From AC-32 sp963821495 (GTDB taxonomy: Bacteria; Actinomycetota; Thermoleophilia; Gaiellales; Gaiellaceae), in assembly GCA_963821495.1 (NCBI GenBank), contig CAWGEA010000001.1, forward strand, positions 248,001-312,000: DNA of 64,000 nt, given 5' to 3'. Shown here one piece after another: positions 16,014-23,709 of this stretch. The notes under the pieces are model-generated. The model had not been told where the DNA came from. It saw nothing but the letters and a program-made list of their open reading frames with translations, and ran no database searches. The translations under genes were made by a program, and so were the position numbers. Numbering within the stretch: the stretch's first letter is position 1; every line of letters begins with the position of its first letter.

Positions 16014-17696
16014 GTGGAAGCGAAGCACGACGTGCTCGTCGTCGGGGCCGGCTGCGCGGGGATGCGGGCGGCCATCGAGGCACACGACGCGGGCGCGGAC
16101 GTCGCGCTCGTCTCGAAGATCCATCCGGTGCGCAGCCACTCGGGCGCGGCGGAGGGCGGGATCAACGCCGCACTGGGCAACGCCTCCGAGGACGACCCCG
16201 AGAAGCACGCCTTCGACACGGTCAAGGGCTCGGACTACCTCGGCGACCAGGATGCGATCCAGATCCTCTGCGACGAGGCGCCGGACGACGTCTACCAGCT
16301 CGAGAACTGGGGCGCGGTCTTCTCGCGCACCGAGGAGGGCCGAATCGCGCAGCGGCCCTTCGGCGCTGCCGGCGAGCCGCGCACGGCCTACGCCGCCGAC
16401 ATCACCGGGCACGTGCTCGTGCACGTGCTCTACGAGCAGGTGATGAAGCGCGACCTGCGCGTCTACGAGGAGTTCTTCGTCTGGAGGCTGGTCGAGCACG
16501 AGGGCCGCTGCCAGGGCGTGATCGCGTGGAACCTGCTCGACGGCGGCCTCGCCACGATCGGCGCCAAGACGGTGATCCTCGCGACGGGCGGCGCCGGCCG
16601 GCTCTACACCGGCACGACGAACGCCTACGCGTGCACCGGGGACGGCATGGCGCAGGCGCTCGAGCTCGGGGTCGCGCTCGAGGACATGGAGATGATGCAG
16701 TTCCACCCGACGACGCTCGCTCCGACCGGGGTGCTGATCACCGAGGGCTGCCGCGGCGAGGGCGCGTACCTGCTCAACGCCGAGAACGACCGCTTCCTGA
16801 AGAACTACGCGCCGAACGCGATGGAGCTCGCCTCCCGCGACGTCATCTCTCGGGCGGAGCAGACCGAGATCGACGAGGGCCGCGGCGTGGACGGGAACGT
16901 GCTGCTCGACCTGCGCCACCTCGGCGCCGAGAAGATCCTCGAGCGCCTGCACGGGACGCGGGAGCTGTCGATGACCTTCGCGGGCGTCGACCCGATCCAC
17001 GAGCCGATCCCGGTTCGGCCGGGGGCCCACTACCACATGGGCGGCGTCGACACGGACACCTGGGGCCGCACCTCGCTCGAGGGGCTCTACGCGGCCGGCG
17101 AGTGTGCCTGCGTCTCCGTCCACGGCGCCAACCGGTTGGGCGGCAATGCGCTGATGGAGACGATCACCTTCGGCAAGCGCTCCGGCGCCCACGCTGCCGA
17201 CTGGGCGCTGACGCACACGACCGTCGAGGTGCCGCAGAGCGCCGAGGCCGACGCCCGGCATGAGCTGCAACGGTTGCTCGACCGCACCGAGGGCGAGCGC
17301 CCGTGGACGATCCGCAACGAGCTCGCCGAGACGATGCACGAGAACTTCGGCGTCTTCCGGCGCGAGGAGCAGATGCGGCAGCAGGGCGACATCGTCGCGG
17401 CGTTGCAGGAGCGCTACCGGCACGTGACGGTCGAGGACAAGGGCCAGGTCTTCAACAACGACCTCACGCAGGCGCTCGAGCTGGGGTTCCTGCTCGACCT
17501 CGCCGCGTGCATGATCGTCGCCGGGATCGAGCGCAAGGAGAGCCGCGGCGCCCACGCGCGGCCGTACGACCACCCCGACCGCGACGACGAGAGCTTCATG
17601 CGCCACACCCTCGTCCGCTGGGTCGACGGCGCGCCGAAGCTCGAATGGAAGCCGGTCACCGTGACGAAGTGGCAGCCGATGGAGCGCACGTACTGA
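16014..17696 (+). CDS. sdhA: Succinate dehydrogenase / fumarate reductase flavoprotein subunit
   Basis: This 560-residue FAD protein is the catalytic subunit oxidising succinate to fumarate. The dinucleotide fold is VLVVGAGCAGMRAAIEA near the N-terminus, and the flavin-linking His is at position 42 (RSHSGAAEGGINAALGN). Substrate residues lie in HPTTLAPTGVLITEGCRGEG, HYHMGGV and GANRLGGNALMET. I start it at GTG 16014, since the flavin fold begins directly there; an ATG at 15963 would add 17 Arg-rich residues. Its stop overlaps the next gene by one base (TGATG). No cytochrome b subunit follows; instead the operon continues with a lipoprotein, sdhB and an HdrB-like gene. Confidence 0.92.
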   Translation: MEAKHDVLVVGAGCAGMRAAIEAHDAGADVALVSKIHPVRSHSGAAEGGINAALGNASEDDPEKHAFDTVKGSDYLGDQDAIQILCDEAPDDVYQLENWGAVFSRTEEGRIAQRPFGAAGEPRTAYAADITGHVLVHVLYEQVMKRDLRVYEEFFVWRLVEHEGRCQGVIAWNLLDGGLATIGAKTVILATGGAGRLYTGTTNAYACTGDGMAQALELGVALEDMEMMQFHPTTLAPTGVLITEGCRGEGAYLLNAENDRFLKNYAPNAMELASRDVISRAEQTEIDEGRGVDGNVLLDLRHLGAEKILERLHGTRELSMTFAGVDPIHEPIPVRPGAHYHMGGVDTDTWGRTSLEGLYAAGECACVSVHGANRLGGNALMETITFGKRSGAHAADWALTHTTVEVPQSAEADARHELQRLLDRTEGERPWTIRNELAETMHENFGVFRREEQMRQQGDIVAALQERYRHVTVEDKGQVFNNDLTQALELGFLLDLAACMIVAGIERKESRGAHARPYDHPDRDDESFMRHTLVRWVDGAPKLEWKPVTVTKWQPMERTY

Positions 17697-18466
17697 TGCG
17701 GCGCCTCGCGACGCTCGCGGCCCTCGCCCTGCTCGCCGCCGGTTGCGGCGGAGGCGGCAACTCGGCCTCGCCGGCCGACATCGCGCAGGCCGCGAAGAAG
17801 ACCTCGAGCACCGGCAGCTTCGAGGCCGACTTCGGCATCTCGGGGCAGGGGCTGAACGGCACGGGCAGCGGTGTCTTCGACAACGGCTCGAGCCCGGCCG
17901 GCCAGCTGACGATGACGGTCAAGGCCGCAGGTCAGCAGATCCCGGTCGACACCGTCGTCACCGGCGACGTGTTCTACATGCGCTCGCCGGCTTTCGCCCG
18001 CACGATCGGCCGCGGCAAGCAGTGGATCAAGCTCGACCTCGCGAAGCTCGCGAAGCAGCGCGGCGTCGACCTCGGCGGACTGCTGAACGCGAGCCCGACG
18101 CCGAACAACGCGCTCGCCTACCTCCAGGGGGCCGACCAGGTGGAGAAGGTCGGCAGCCAGAAGGTGGGCGGCGTGGACACGACCCACTACCGCGTCCGCG
18201 TCGACGTCGGTAAGGCGGCGCAGAAGGCGAGCGGCAGCGCCCGCAGCTCGCTCGAAGGCGTCCGCGCGAGCGGCGTCCAGAAGCTGCCCATGGAAGTGTG
18301 GGTCGACCCGAACGGCTACATTCGCAAGGTGAGCTACGAGGAGCATGCGGGGCGGCAGCAGGCGGCGAAGGTGACGATGGAGCTGCACGACTTCGGCACC
18401 CGGGTCTCGATCAAGCCGCCGCCGGGCGCTTCCGTCTACGACCTGACCAGGCTGCAGGGGGGGTAG
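17696..18466 (+). CDS. Secreted lipoprotein, LppX/LolA-like fold, inside the sdh operon
   Basis: This is a 256-residue exported lipoprotein. The signal peptide MRRLATLAALALLAAGC ends in a lipobox (LAAGC) followed by a Gly-rich linker. The mature part reads like the LppX/LprG or LolA half-barrel (SFEADFGISG; QLTMTVKAAGQQIPVDTVVTG; MEVWVDPNGYIRKVSYEE), a fold that carries lipids or lipoproteins at the membrane surface. It overlaps sdhA by one base at its start and sdhB by one base at its end (TAGTG), so it is translated as part of the operon. A role in assembling or placing the complex is only inferred. Confidence 0.8.
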   Translation: MRRLATLAALALLAAGCGGGGNSASPADIAQAAKKTSSTGSFEADFGISGQGLNGTGSGVFDNGSSPAGQLTMTVKAAGQQIPVDTVVTGDVFYMRSPAFARTIGRGKQWIKLDLAKLAKQRGVDLGGLLNASPTPNNALAYLQGADQVEKVGSQKVGGVDTTHYRVRVDVGKAAQKASGSARSSLEGVRASGVQKLPMEVWVDPNGYIRKVSYEEHAGRQQAAKVTMELHDFGTRVSIKPPPGASVYDLTRLQGG

Positions 18467-19545
18467 TGGAAGTCGCACTGAAGATCTGGCGATACGACCC
18501 GGAGAGCGGCGAACGCGAGCTGGCGGAGTTCGAGGTGGACGCGCCCGAGTGGGCCTGCCTGCTCGACGTGCTCGACCTGATCAAGGACAAGCACGACGGC
18601 ACGCTCGCCTACCGGAAGAGCTGCCGGATGATGATCTGCGGCTCCTGCGGCATGCGCATGGACGGGCGCGCGGTGCTCGCCTGCAAGGAGCGGATGAAGC
18701 CGATCGCCGACGCGGGCCATGTTCCCGTGATCTCGCCGATGGGGAACCTGCCGGTGCTGAAGGACCTCGTGGTCGACATGGCGCCGTTCTGGGGGAAGAT
18801 CCGCGCCGTCAAGCCGTGGCTCGATCCCGGCTACGACGAGGTCGCCGAGAAGGAGCGCGTCGTCTCGCAGCAGCAGATGAACGCGATCCACAAGGAGGCG
18901 CTCTGCATCATGTGCGGCTGCTGCGTCTCCGAGTGCAACTCGATGGAGTCCGACCCGGAGTTCCTGGGACCTGCGGCGCTCGCGAAGGGCTTCCGCTTCG
19001 TCGGCGACGTCCGCGACCAGGCCGACGTCGCACGGCTGAACGAGTACAACGAGGAGCACGGGATCTGGGACTGCACGCGCTGCTACTTCTGCAACGAGCG
19101 CTGCCCGAAGGGCGTCGACCCGCGCGACGCGATCGCGAAGCTCGGCGCCGAGTCGATCAGGCTCAACGTCGACCACGACATGGGCGCCAAGCACGCGAAG
19201 TGGTTCGTGAAGTCGGCCGAGACGACGGGCTGGCTGCGCGAGACCGAGCTCGTGCCGAAGACGCAGGGCACGTTCACGGCGATCAAGCAGATCGGCTTCG
19301 CGCTCGATCTCGCGCGGCACGGCAAGGTGCCGTCGCCGTTCCCGCCGCACGTCGCCAAGGACGTGCGCGAGGCGCGGGCGCTGCACGACCTCGTCCGGAA
19401 GCAAGGCCGCGAAGGCGCCGCCGGGATCATCCAGGGCGAGCACGCGCTGGCCCAGATCGAGCACGTCCTCGCCGCCGATCCCGAGCACGCGGCCGCGAGC
19501 CGGATCGCGCCCGAGGAGGCAGGAGGCAAGAGTGGCGGCGACTGA
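18466..19545 (+). CDS. sdhB: Succinate dehydrogenase iron-sulfur subunit, long form with 4-Cys second cluster
   Basis: This 359-residue protein starts at GTG 18466. The [2Fe-2S] ferredoxin domain has Cys53, 58, 61 and 73 (SCRMMICGSCGMRM...LAC). The first ferredoxin-like site is CIMCGCCVSEC (Cys147, 150, 153, 157, with an extra Cys152). The second is CTRCYFCNERCP (Cys203, 206, 209, 213). Canonical SdhB has only three Cys in the last site and binds [3Fe-4S]; four Cys suggest a second [4Fe-4S], as described for type-E (archaeal-type) succinate dehydrogenases. About 110 residues after the normal end are extra and of unknown role. It overlaps sdhE by 14 bases. Confidence 0.9.
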   Translation: MEVALKIWRYDPESGERELAEFEVDAPEWACLLDVLDLIKDKHDGTLAYRKSCRMMICGSCGMRMDGRAVLACKERMKPIADAGHVPVISPMGNLPVLKDLVVDMAPFWGKIRAVKPWLDPGYDEVAEKERVVSQQQMNAIHKEALCIMCGCCVSECNSMESDPEFLGPAALAKGFRFVGDVRDQADVARLNEYNEEHGIWDCTRCYFCNERCPKGVDPRDAIAKLGAESIRLNVDHDMGAKHAKWFVKSAETTGWLRETELVPKTQGTFTAIKQIGFALDLARHGKVPSPFPPHVAKDVREARALHDLVRKQGREGAAGIIQGEHALAQIEHVLAADPEHAAASRIAPEEAGGKSGGD

Positions 19546-20431
19546 GACGACCAAGGTCGCGTACTACAAGGGCTGCCTCGCGTCGCTCTCGGCGAAGGAG
19601 CTCGACATCTCGACCCAGGCACTCGCGCCGAAGCTCGGGCTGGAGCTCGAGGAGCTGGAATCGGTCACCTGCTGCGGGGCCGGCGACATCCACGAGGCCG
19701 AGCCCGACTACTACCTGCACCTGAACGCGCGCATCCTGGCCTACGCCGAGCAGACGGGCGCGGAGACGCTGATGACGATCTGCAACGTCTGCACGCTGAA
19801 CCTGCGGCAGGCGAATTGGCAGCTCAAAAACGACGACAACCTGCGCGCGCGCGTCAGCCAGAACCTGGAGACCGTCGGCGCGCCGCCGTACGAGGGCACG
19901 GTCGAGGTCAAGCACCTGCTCTGGCTGATCGCCGAGGGCGACGGCTTCGAGCGGCTGAAGGGGGTCGCGCACAAGGGCCTCAAGGGCCTGAAGGTGGCGC
20001 CCTTCTACGGCTGCCAGATCCTGCGTCCCTCGAAGATCATGGGCTTCGAGGACCCCGACCGGCCGTGGTCGCTCGAGGCGATCATCGAGGCCTGTGGCGG
20101 GGAGCCGATCGACTACCCGGCGAAGATCAAGTGCTGCGGCTTCCCGATCATCCAGGCGCGCGAGGAGACCGCGCTCGGCGAGCTGATCCAGCCGATCGAG
20201 CAGGCGAGCGAGGCGGGCGCCGACGCGATCGTGACGCCGTGCCCGCTCTGCCACCTGTCGCTCGACGCCTGGCAGTCCAAGCTGCGCAAGGCGACGGGCA
20301 AGGACTTTCGAATGCCGATCCTGCACCTCTCGCAGCTGATCGGGGTCGCGGCCGGGCTCGAGGAGTCGGAGCTGAAGTTCAAGCGCCACGTCGTCTCCGT
20401 CGAGCCGGTCGTCGAGAAGCTCGAGGCCTGA
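19532..20431 (+). CDS. sdhE: HdrB-like (CCG-domain) subunit of type-E succinate dehydrogenase
   Basis: This 299-residue protein starts at GTG 19532 behind AGGAGG. It has two cysteine-rich CCG domains. The first has Cys15, CCGAGD (47-48) and TICNVC (84, 87). The second has FYGCQIL, KCCGFP and TPCPLCH. This is the heterodisulfide reductase subunit B fold. In type-E succinate dehydrogenases such a protein (SdhE) replaces the cytochrome b membrane anchor and passes electrons towards quinone. No transmembrane helix is visible, so membrane contact would be peripheral. The name follows the type-E SdhABEF nomenclature and not the flavinylation factor also called SdhE. No SdhF gene is seen. Confidence 0.88.
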   Translation: MAATETTKVAYYKGCLASLSAKELDISTQALAPKLGLELEELESVTCCGAGDIHEAEPDYYLHLNARILAYAEQTGAETLMTICNVCTLNLRQANWQLKNDDNLRARVSQNLETVGAPPYEGTVEVKHLLWLIAEGDGFERLKGVAHKGLKGLKVAPFYGCQILRPSKIMGFEDPDRPWSLEAIIEACGGEPIDYPAKIKCCGFPIIQAREETALGELIQPIEQASEAGADAIVTPCPLCHLSLDAWQSKLRKATGKDFRMPILHLSQLIGVAAGLEESELKFKRHVVSVEPVVEKLEA

Positions 20432-21238
20432 TTGAGGCTCATCCGGCTCGGAGGCGCCGCCGCCGCGGCCGGGCTTGCGTGGGGGCACTTCGAGGCCGGC
20501 TGGGTGCGGCTCGAGACGGCGCCGTGTCCGCTGCCGGGGCTGCCGCTCGAGCTGGAGGGCCTCCGCATCGCCCACCTGTCGGACTTCCACCTCGGCGTCC
20601 CGTCGCGCGGCAGCGCGGCGGTCGAGCGCGCCGTCGAGTGGGTCGAGGAGCGGCAGCCCGACCTGACGCTGATCAGCGGCGACCTGCTCTCGCGCCGCAG
20701 CGGCGAGACGCAGCTGCGCGCCCTGCTGGCGCGCCTGCCGCGCTGCTTCGCCGTTCTCGGCAACCACGACTACGCGCAGACGCGCGACCCGTTCTCACAT
20801 CCGGCCGGGGTCGTCGACCTGGAGCCGGCGACGTTGCTCTCGGACGACTCGCGGACGATCGAGCTGCGCGGCAAGCAGGTGCAGATCGTCGGCGTCGACC
20901 CGCGCTCCTACCAGCGGCGGCTCGCGCGGCCGGAGCGGTTCGCCGATCCCGCTGCCGACCTGCGGATCCTGCTCTGCCACTACCCGAGCGTCATCGACCG
21001 GATCCCGGAAGGCGCCTTCGACCTGGTGCTGTCGGGCCACCTGCACGCGGGCCAGATCTGCCTGCCGTGGCCGGGCGGGCGGCTGCGCCTGGCCCACATC
21101 CGCTGGACGTACATCCAGGGCCTCTACCGCCGGCCGGCCGCGACACTGCACCTTTCGGCCGGCCTCGGCACGACGTTTGTCCCGTTCCGCTTCCTCGCGC
21201 GGCCTGAGGCGACGGAACTGCTCCTACAATCGGCCTGA
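20432..21238 (+). CDS. Metallophosphoesterase, membrane-anchored (YkuE/YaeI-like)
   Basis: This 268-residue calcineurin-like phosphoesterase starts at TTG 20432, directly after the sdhE stop. A short hydrophobic N-terminus (LGGAAAAAGLAWGHF) probably anchors it. The metal motifs are in order: HLSDFHLG, SGDLLS, LGNHDY, LLCHYP and LSGHLHAGQI. The family includes phospholipid and lipid-A-precursor phosphodiesterases; the substrate is unknown. The stop overlaps the Gls24 start by one base (TGATG), so it belongs to the downstream cell-envelope group more than to sdh. Confidence 0.85.
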   Translation: MRLIRLGGAAAAAGLAWGHFEAGWVRLETAPCPLPGLPLELEGLRIAHLSDFHLGVPSRGSAAVERAVEWVEERQPDLTLISGDLLSRRSGETQLRALLARLPRCFAVLGNHDYAQTRDPFSHPAGVVDLEPATLLSDDSRTIELRGKQVQIVGVDPRSYQRRLARPERFADPAADLRILLCHYPSVIDRIPEGAFDLVLSGHLHAGQICLPWPGGRLRLAHIRWTYIQGLYRRPAATLHLSAGLGTTFVPFRFLARPEATELLLQSA

Positions 21239-21534
21239 TGGAGGGAAACGCGAGCGTCGCCACCGACGTGCTCGCCAGCTACGCGGCCGACGCGGCTCGA
21301 GAGGTCGAGGGCGTCGCGGGGCTGGTCGAGGGACGCCTCCCGCGGCAGGGCGCCGTCCGCGTCGGCGGCGAGGACGGCGTGACCGTCGAGCTGCACCTCG
21401 AGCTCGCGTGGGGTGCCCCTGCGCGGCAGGTGGGCGAAGAGGTGCAGCGGCGCGTCGCCGACTACCTCGAGCGCATGGCCGGCGCCAGGCCCCGCACGGT
21501 GGACGTCGTCGTCGACGAGATCACCGGCCCGTGA
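21238..21534 (+). CDS. Asp23/Gls24-family envelope stress protein
   Basis: This 98-residue protein has the Asp23/Gls24 pattern: VATDVLASYAADAAREVEGVAG, a GVTVELHLELAWG strand, EEVQRRVADYLERMAG and the final VDVVVDEI strand. Family members are small cytosolic or membrane-associated proteins made under alkaline or envelope stress in Gram-positive bacteria. The start overlaps the phosphoesterase stop. Its stop overlaps, as GTGA, the start of a 29-residue ORF. Confidence 0.85.
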   Translation: MEGNASVATDVLASYAADAAREVEGVAGLVEGRLPRQGAVRVGGEDGVTVELHLELAWGAPARQVGEEVQRRVADYLERMAGARPRTVDVVVDEITGP

Positions 21535-21620
21535 GCACGCTACGCGTCCGGTTTGGCTGGACACCTCCGGCTGGTCTTCCTCGCTCTGTCCAACGAACCG
21601 CTCGCAAGGTTGCCCAGTGA
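21531..21620 (+). CDS. 29-residue basic mini-ORF between Gls24 and GNAT genes
   Basis: The ORF starts at GTG 21531, inside the Gls24 stop (GTGA), and ends TGA 21618-21620, where the next gene starts at GTG 21617, again GTGA. Both ends are therefore in the coupled arrangement used by real operon genes in this window. The product is short and basic (begins MSTLRVRFGWTPPAGLP, ends RTARKVAQ). It could be a small protein, a spacer that carries ribosomes to the GNAT gene, or chance. No family is recognised. Confidence 0.45.
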   Translation: MSTLRVRFGWTPPAGLPRSVQRTARKVAQ

Positions 21621-22249
21621 GCATCCGCATCGCCGGTCTGACCGGTGCCACGCTCGAGAGCGCGCCGTCGGTCTGTCACGGCTGCGTGTGGTGGCAGTCC
21701 CGTATCGGCGGGCGCGAGCCGGACAAGCGCCGCTGGCTCGAGAAGGCGGAGACCGAGTTCGGCGCCTGGGGGACGATCTACTACGACGACGACGGGCGGG
21801 CGCTCGGCTCGATGCAGTACGGCCCGGTTCGCCTCTTCCCGCGGGCGAGCGAGCTTCCGGGTGGCCCTCCATCCGACGACGCCGTGCTGGTCACGTGCGC
21901 GTACCTCGTCGACCGCTCGAGCCCGTGGGTGCTGCAGTCGCTCTTCCTGGCGGCGATCGGCGAGGCGAAGGACCGGGGCGCGGCCGCGCTCGAGGCGTTC
22001 GCCTACCGGTACCCGGAGGGCGAGTCGGACTACGAGCGCTTCCTCGTGCACCGCACGGTCTTCCCGCACGACTTCCTGGCGGACTTCGGCTTTCAGATCG
22101 TGCGCTCGACGGGCCCGGTCGAGCTGGCGCGCCTCGAGCTGGGCGGCCTCGTCCCGGTGCTCGAAGGCAAGCGTACGAAGGTGCTGCGGGTACTGCGGGA
22201 GGCCCTGTTGCCCGACCCGGAGCCCGTGCCGGCCCCGCGCCGCCCCTAG
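21617..22249 (+). CDS. GNAT-fold N-acetyltransferase-like protein
   Basis: This 210-residue cytosolic protein starts at GTG 21617. The pattern GAWGTIYYDDDGRALGSMQYG (strands 2-4), DAVLVTCAYLV, then LQSLFLAAIGEAKDRGAAALEAFAYRYP (acetyl-CoA loop helix and strand 5) fits GNAT acetyltransferases of the small-metabolite or protein type. An N-terminal CHGCVWWQ could be a redox or metal pair. Length and helix order agree with the family, but the acceptor is unknown. The last codon shares CTAG with the convergent MshEN gene. Confidence 0.7.
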   Translation: MSIRIAGLTGATLESAPSVCHGCVWWQSRIGGREPDKRRWLEKAETEFGAWGTIYYDDDGRALGSMQYGPVRLFPRASELPGGPPSDDAVLVTCAYLVDRSSPWVLQSLFLAAIGEAKDRGAAALEAFAYRYPEGESDYERFLVHRTVFPHDFLADFGFQIVRSTGPVELARLELGGLVPVLEGKRTKVLRVLREALLPDPEPVPAPRRP

Positions 22250-22719
22250 CGGTACTGGTACGCGGACGCCCACGCCGCGCGCAGAGCGGAGGGCGTGGTC
22301 ACGAGCAGTCGCACGTCGTAGCCGCCGAGCGCGAGCTTCAGGCTCGGCAGGAGCGACTCGTCGGTCGGGTCGGCGACGGCGACCGAGACGCTGTCGTCGG
22401 GGTGCAGCCGGATCGGGATCGCACGGAGCTTCTCCGCCTGCGTCCACGGCAGAAGCCCGACCGCGCGCACGTCGACCGAGGTGATGCCGATGTCGACGAA
22501 TTCGACGTTGGCCTGCTCCGCGAGGACGCGCGCGATGTCGTCCTCGAAGCAGATGCGCAGCCGTACGAGCGCCTCGCCGAGGAGCTCGCCCTGCTGCTTT
22601 TCCTCGAGTGCGCGGTCGAGCTCGTCGTTCGTGAGCAGGCCCTTGCGCAGGAGCAGCGCGCCCAGGTGCGAGCGGGGCTCGTGCTCGAAGAAGGTGTGGT
22701 CCAGGCGTGCCGGCCGCAT
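22246..22719 (-). CDS. Orphan MshEN / GspE N-terminal domain protein
   Basis: This 157-residue protein matches the N-terminal domain of type II secretion and type IV pilus ATPases (GspE/PilB): HLGALLLRKGLLTNDELDRAL, then GELLGEALVRLRICFEDDIARVLAEQ, then LPWTQAEKLRAIPI and VSVAVADPTD. In MshE this domain binds c-di-GMP through a motif of the RLG...LV...L type; here KGLLTNDELDRALEEK takes a similar place. There is no ATPase domain, so it is a stand-alone module. A c-di-GMP protein is encoded at 58.6-61.3 kb, but no direct link is shown. It converges with the GNAT gene. Confidence 0.75.
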   Translation of the reverse strand: MRPARLDHTFFEHEPRSHLGALLLRKGLLTNDELDRALEEKQQGELLGEALVRLRICFEDDIARVLAEQANVEFVDIGITSVDVRAVGLLPWTQAEKLRAIPIRLHPDDSVSVAVADPTDESLLPSLKLALGGYDVRLLVTTPSALRAAWASAYQYR

Positions 22720-22779
22720 TTCGCCTAGGTATCGGATTTTCGAGCGCGCGTCTTGAGAGTTCGAGCGGGGTCCGTTGGT

Positions 22780-23709
22780 TCAGGCCGCGACGGCGCGCTG
22801 TGCGAGCGCGAGCTCCGCGATCTGGATCCCGTTCAGGGCCGCGCCCTTGCGCAGGTTGTCGCACGCGATGAACAGCGAGAGCCCGTTCTCGGCCCCGGGA
22901 TCGCGGCGGATCCGGCCGACGTGCGCCTCGTCGGCGCCGGCGGCCCGGCGCGGCGTGGGGAAGTCCTCGAGGCGAACCGACGGCGCGGCCGCCAGGAGCT
23001 CGCGTGCGTGCGAGGGCTCGAGCTGCTCGTCGGTCTCGATCCAGACCGACTCGGCGTGTCCGACCGGCACCGGCACGCGGACGCAGGTGGCGCTCACGGG
23101 GAGCTCCGGCAGCTCGAGGATCTTGCGCGTCTCCTCGCGGAGCTTGGCCTCCTCGTCGAACTCCTCGCCGTCGAAGTCCCAGTCGGCGGAGAGGTCGTGC
23201 TCGGCGGGCGGCTCCTCGAGCAGTTGCTGCAGCCGCCTGGCGCCCTTGCCCGAAGCCGACTGGTAGGTCGCGACGCGCACCGCGCGGAGACCGGCGGCGT
23301 CGTGCAGCGGCTTCAGCACGAGCGTCAGCGGGATCGCGCAGCAGTTCGGGTTCGCGATCACGCCCTCGTGCTCGCGCGCCCGCTCGCCGTTCACCTCCGG
23401 GACGACAAGGGGCACCCCGTCCTCGAGCCGGAACGCGGCCGACTTGTCGACGCACACGGCACCTCCGCGGACGGCGTGCGGGACGAGCTCGCGACTCGCG
23501 CTCGCGCCGACGGAGAAGAGGCAGACGTCGAGCTCGCCCGCGGCGAGCGCCTCCGGCGTCGCTTCCTCGACCCGTCGGCCGCGGATCTCCGTCCCCGTCG
23601 AGCGGTGCGAGGCGAACAGCCGCACGTCGTCGAAGCCGCGCTCGGCGAGCAGCTCGACGACCACGCGGCCGACGGCGCCGGTCGCACCGACGACGCCGAG
23701 CCTAGGCAT
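22780..23709 (-). CDS. asd: Aspartate-semialdehyde dehydrogenase
   Basis: This 309-residue enzyme reduces aspartyl phosphate to aspartate semialdehyde in the lysine, threonine, methionine and diaminopimelate pathways. The NADP loop is GVVGATGAVGRVVVELL, the catalytic Cys is in ANPNCCAIPL, and substrate residues appear in QSASGKGARRL and in a late His/Arg region (ADEAHVGRIRRD). It is slightly shorter than the usual about 335-345 residues. Its start overlaps the lysC stop by 8 bases, giving a lysC-asd operon in pathway order. Confidence 0.92.
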   Translation of the reverse strand: MPRLGVVGATGAVGRVVVELLAERGFDDVRLFASHRSTGTEIRGRRVEEATPEALAAGELDVCLFSVGASASRELVPHAVRGGAVCVDKSAAFRLEDGVPLVVPEVNGERAREHEGVIANPNCCAIPLTLVLKPLHDAAGLRAVRVATYQSASGKGARRLQQLLEEPPAEHDLSADWDFDGEEFDEEAKLREETRKILELPELPVSATCVRVPVPVGHAESVWIETDEQLEPSHARELLAAAPSVRLEDFPTPRRAAGADEAHVGRIRRDPGAENGLSLFIACDNLRKGAALNGIQIAELALAQRAVAA

